Assembly (NCBI GenBank): GCA_003453455.1
Contig: DMLG01000013.1
Coordinates: 1 to 5,555 of the forward strand
Direction: 5' to 3'
Origin: Clostridiales bacterium
Lineage (GTDB): Bacteria > Bacillota > Clostridia > UBA1381
DNA: 5,555 bases
The notes below the pieces were generated by a model. The model was not told where the DNA came from and searched no databases. It saw nothing but the letters and a program-made list of their open reading frames with translations. A program made the translations under genes and the position numbers. Positions 4,693-5,555 of the stretch are shown one piece after another; the stretch's first letter is position 1, and every line of letters begins with the position of its first letter.

Positions 4693-5555
4693 ATGCCGAT
4701 TACCGAAATTTTAAAGAAAAATGCTGATTTATACCCTGACGATGTGGCACTTACCGAAATAAACCCACAATTTGAAGAAGAAGTGCACACAACTTGGAGA
4801 GAGTATTCACTTATTGAGGCAAAAAAAGGTGAAGCATACAAAAAAGAGATAACCTGGTCTGAGTTTGACAAAAAAGCAAACCGTTTTGCCAATCTTCTTT
4901 TGACCCGAGGGGTAAAAAAAGGCGATAAAGTTGCTATACTTTTGATGAACTGCATAGAATGGCTGCCCATCTACTTCGGCGTACTTAAAACAGGTGCGCT
5001 TGCCGTTCCCTTAAATTATCGCTATACCGCAGACGAGATAAAGTATTGTCTTGAACTTTCAGATGCATCAATCCTTATCTTCGGCCCTGAATTTATTGGG
5101 CGTATCGAAGAAATCTGCGGACGCATTACTAAGGTTAAAACGCTTTTTTATGCAGGCGAGGACTGTCCCAGCTTTGCTGAAAGTTATGACAGACTTGTTA
5201 GCTACTGCTCATCTGCTGCGCCAAGCATAACCCTGACTGATGAGGACGAAGCAGCAATATATTTTTCCTCAGGCACAACAGGCTTTCCAAAAGCGATTAT
5301 TCATAACCACCAAAGCCTGATGCATGCGGCAATGACCGAGCAAAACCACCACTCCCAGACAAAAGACGATGTTTTCCTATGTATTCCGCCTCTTTATCAC
5401 ACAGGCGCAAAAATGCACTGGTTCGGAAGCTTTTTAGTTGGCGGCAGAGCGGTTTTATTAAAAGGAATTAAGCCGCAATGGATTTTAAAAGCTGTTTCGG
5501 AAGAGCATTGTACCATAGTATGGCTTTTAGTGCCCTGGGCACAGGATATTTTGGA
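4693..5555 (+). CDS. AMP-forming acyl-CoA synthetase, N-terminal part (runs off the window)
   Basis: 287 codons are visible and open to the window end; family members are usually about 500-560 aa, so roughly half is present. The N-terminal domain of an ANL-superfamily CoA ligase is clear: MPITEILKKNADLYPDDVAL, ITWSEFDKKANRFANLL (53-69), GVKKGDKVAILLMNCIEW (73-90), GALAVPLNYRYTADEI (101-116) and the ATP-binding YFSSGTTGFPK (190-200), followed by PPLYHTGA (232-239). The protein would activate a carboxylic acid to its CoA thioester; the substrate is not determinable here. It is not a duplicate of the leftward ligase domain, since the sequences differ widely. ATG at 4693 matches the usual family N-terminus, with AAGGAAG (4675-4681) somewhat far upstream (about 11-13 bases). 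An in-frame GTG at 4654 with GGAGGA 7 bases before it would add 13 residues (MQKVLKRKEENKA) and is a real alternative. Expression should depend on the T-box. Confidence 0.92.
   Translation, partial: MPITEILKKNADLYPDDVALTEINPQFEEEVHTTWREYSLIEAKKGEAYKKEITWSEFDKKANRFANLLLTRGVKKGDKVAILLMNCIEWLPIYFGVLKTGALAVPLNYRYTADEIKYCLELSDASILIFGPEFIGRIEEICGRITKVKTLFYAGEDCPSFAESYDRLVSYCSSAAPSITLTDEDEAAIYFSSGTTGFPKAIIHNHQSLMHAAMTEQNHHSQTKDDVFLCIPPLYHTGAKMHWFGSFLVGGRAVLLKGIKPQWILKAVSEEHCTIVWLLVPWAQDIL

Noticed and set aside
4635..4970. 111-codon open frame on the minus strand opposite the rightward ligase
   Set aside because: The plus strand encodes a clear CoA ligase through this stretch, so the antisense frame is a shadow.

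Overview
The window looks like chromosomal DNA of a low-to-moderate GC Gram-positive anaerobe, most likely a member of the class Clostridia. The reasons are strong AGGAGG-type Shine-Dalgarno sequences, near-consensus sigma-A promoters with 17-bp spacers, a T-box leader, and clostridial-looking CoA-ligase and 2-isopropylmalate-synthase-like proteins. No phage, transposon, CRISPR, rRNA or tRNA signal is visible. The genus cannot be read from this sequence alone.

Layout. The left three quarters (1-4062) is a tight minus-strand operon, read right to left. Its first gene is a 464-aa 2-isopropylmalate/citramalate-synthase-like protein with an eroded active site but a well-kept C-terminal regulatory domain. 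Three bases later comes an 820-aa fusion of a sugar-phosphate-isomerase-type TIM barrel with a full acyl-CoA synthetase. After 22 bases comes the 5' end of a branched-chain amino acid aminotransferase (ilvE), cut by the window edge. The operon has a near-perfect promoter (-35 at 4303-4308, -10 at 4280-4285). Its leader encodes a 31-codon Leu-rich peptide not previously listed as an ORF here (4248 down to 4153), followed by an intrinsic-terminator-like hairpin just before the first gene. This is the architecture of classical ribosome-mediated attenuation, here apparently sensing leucine.

From the same intergenic region, a second near-perfect promoter (4338-4366) fires to the right into a T-box riboswitch (about 4373-4653) with its own terminator. 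Downstream is a second, separate acyl-CoA synthetase gene (4693 to beyond the window end). Two tRNA-charging-dependent devices of different type thus sit back to back, each controlling a CoA ligase.

How the parts may work together (inference): CoA ligases combined with a BCAA aminotransferase and amino-acid-starvation control fit the known anaerobic route in which branched-chain or aryl carboxylic acids are activated to CoA thioesters, reductively carboxylated to 2-oxo acids, and transaminated to amino acids. No 2-oxoacid:ferredoxin oxidoreductase is visible here, so this remains a hypothesis. The degenerate LeuA-like protein could be a leucine-sensing regulator or an enzyme with altered chemistry.
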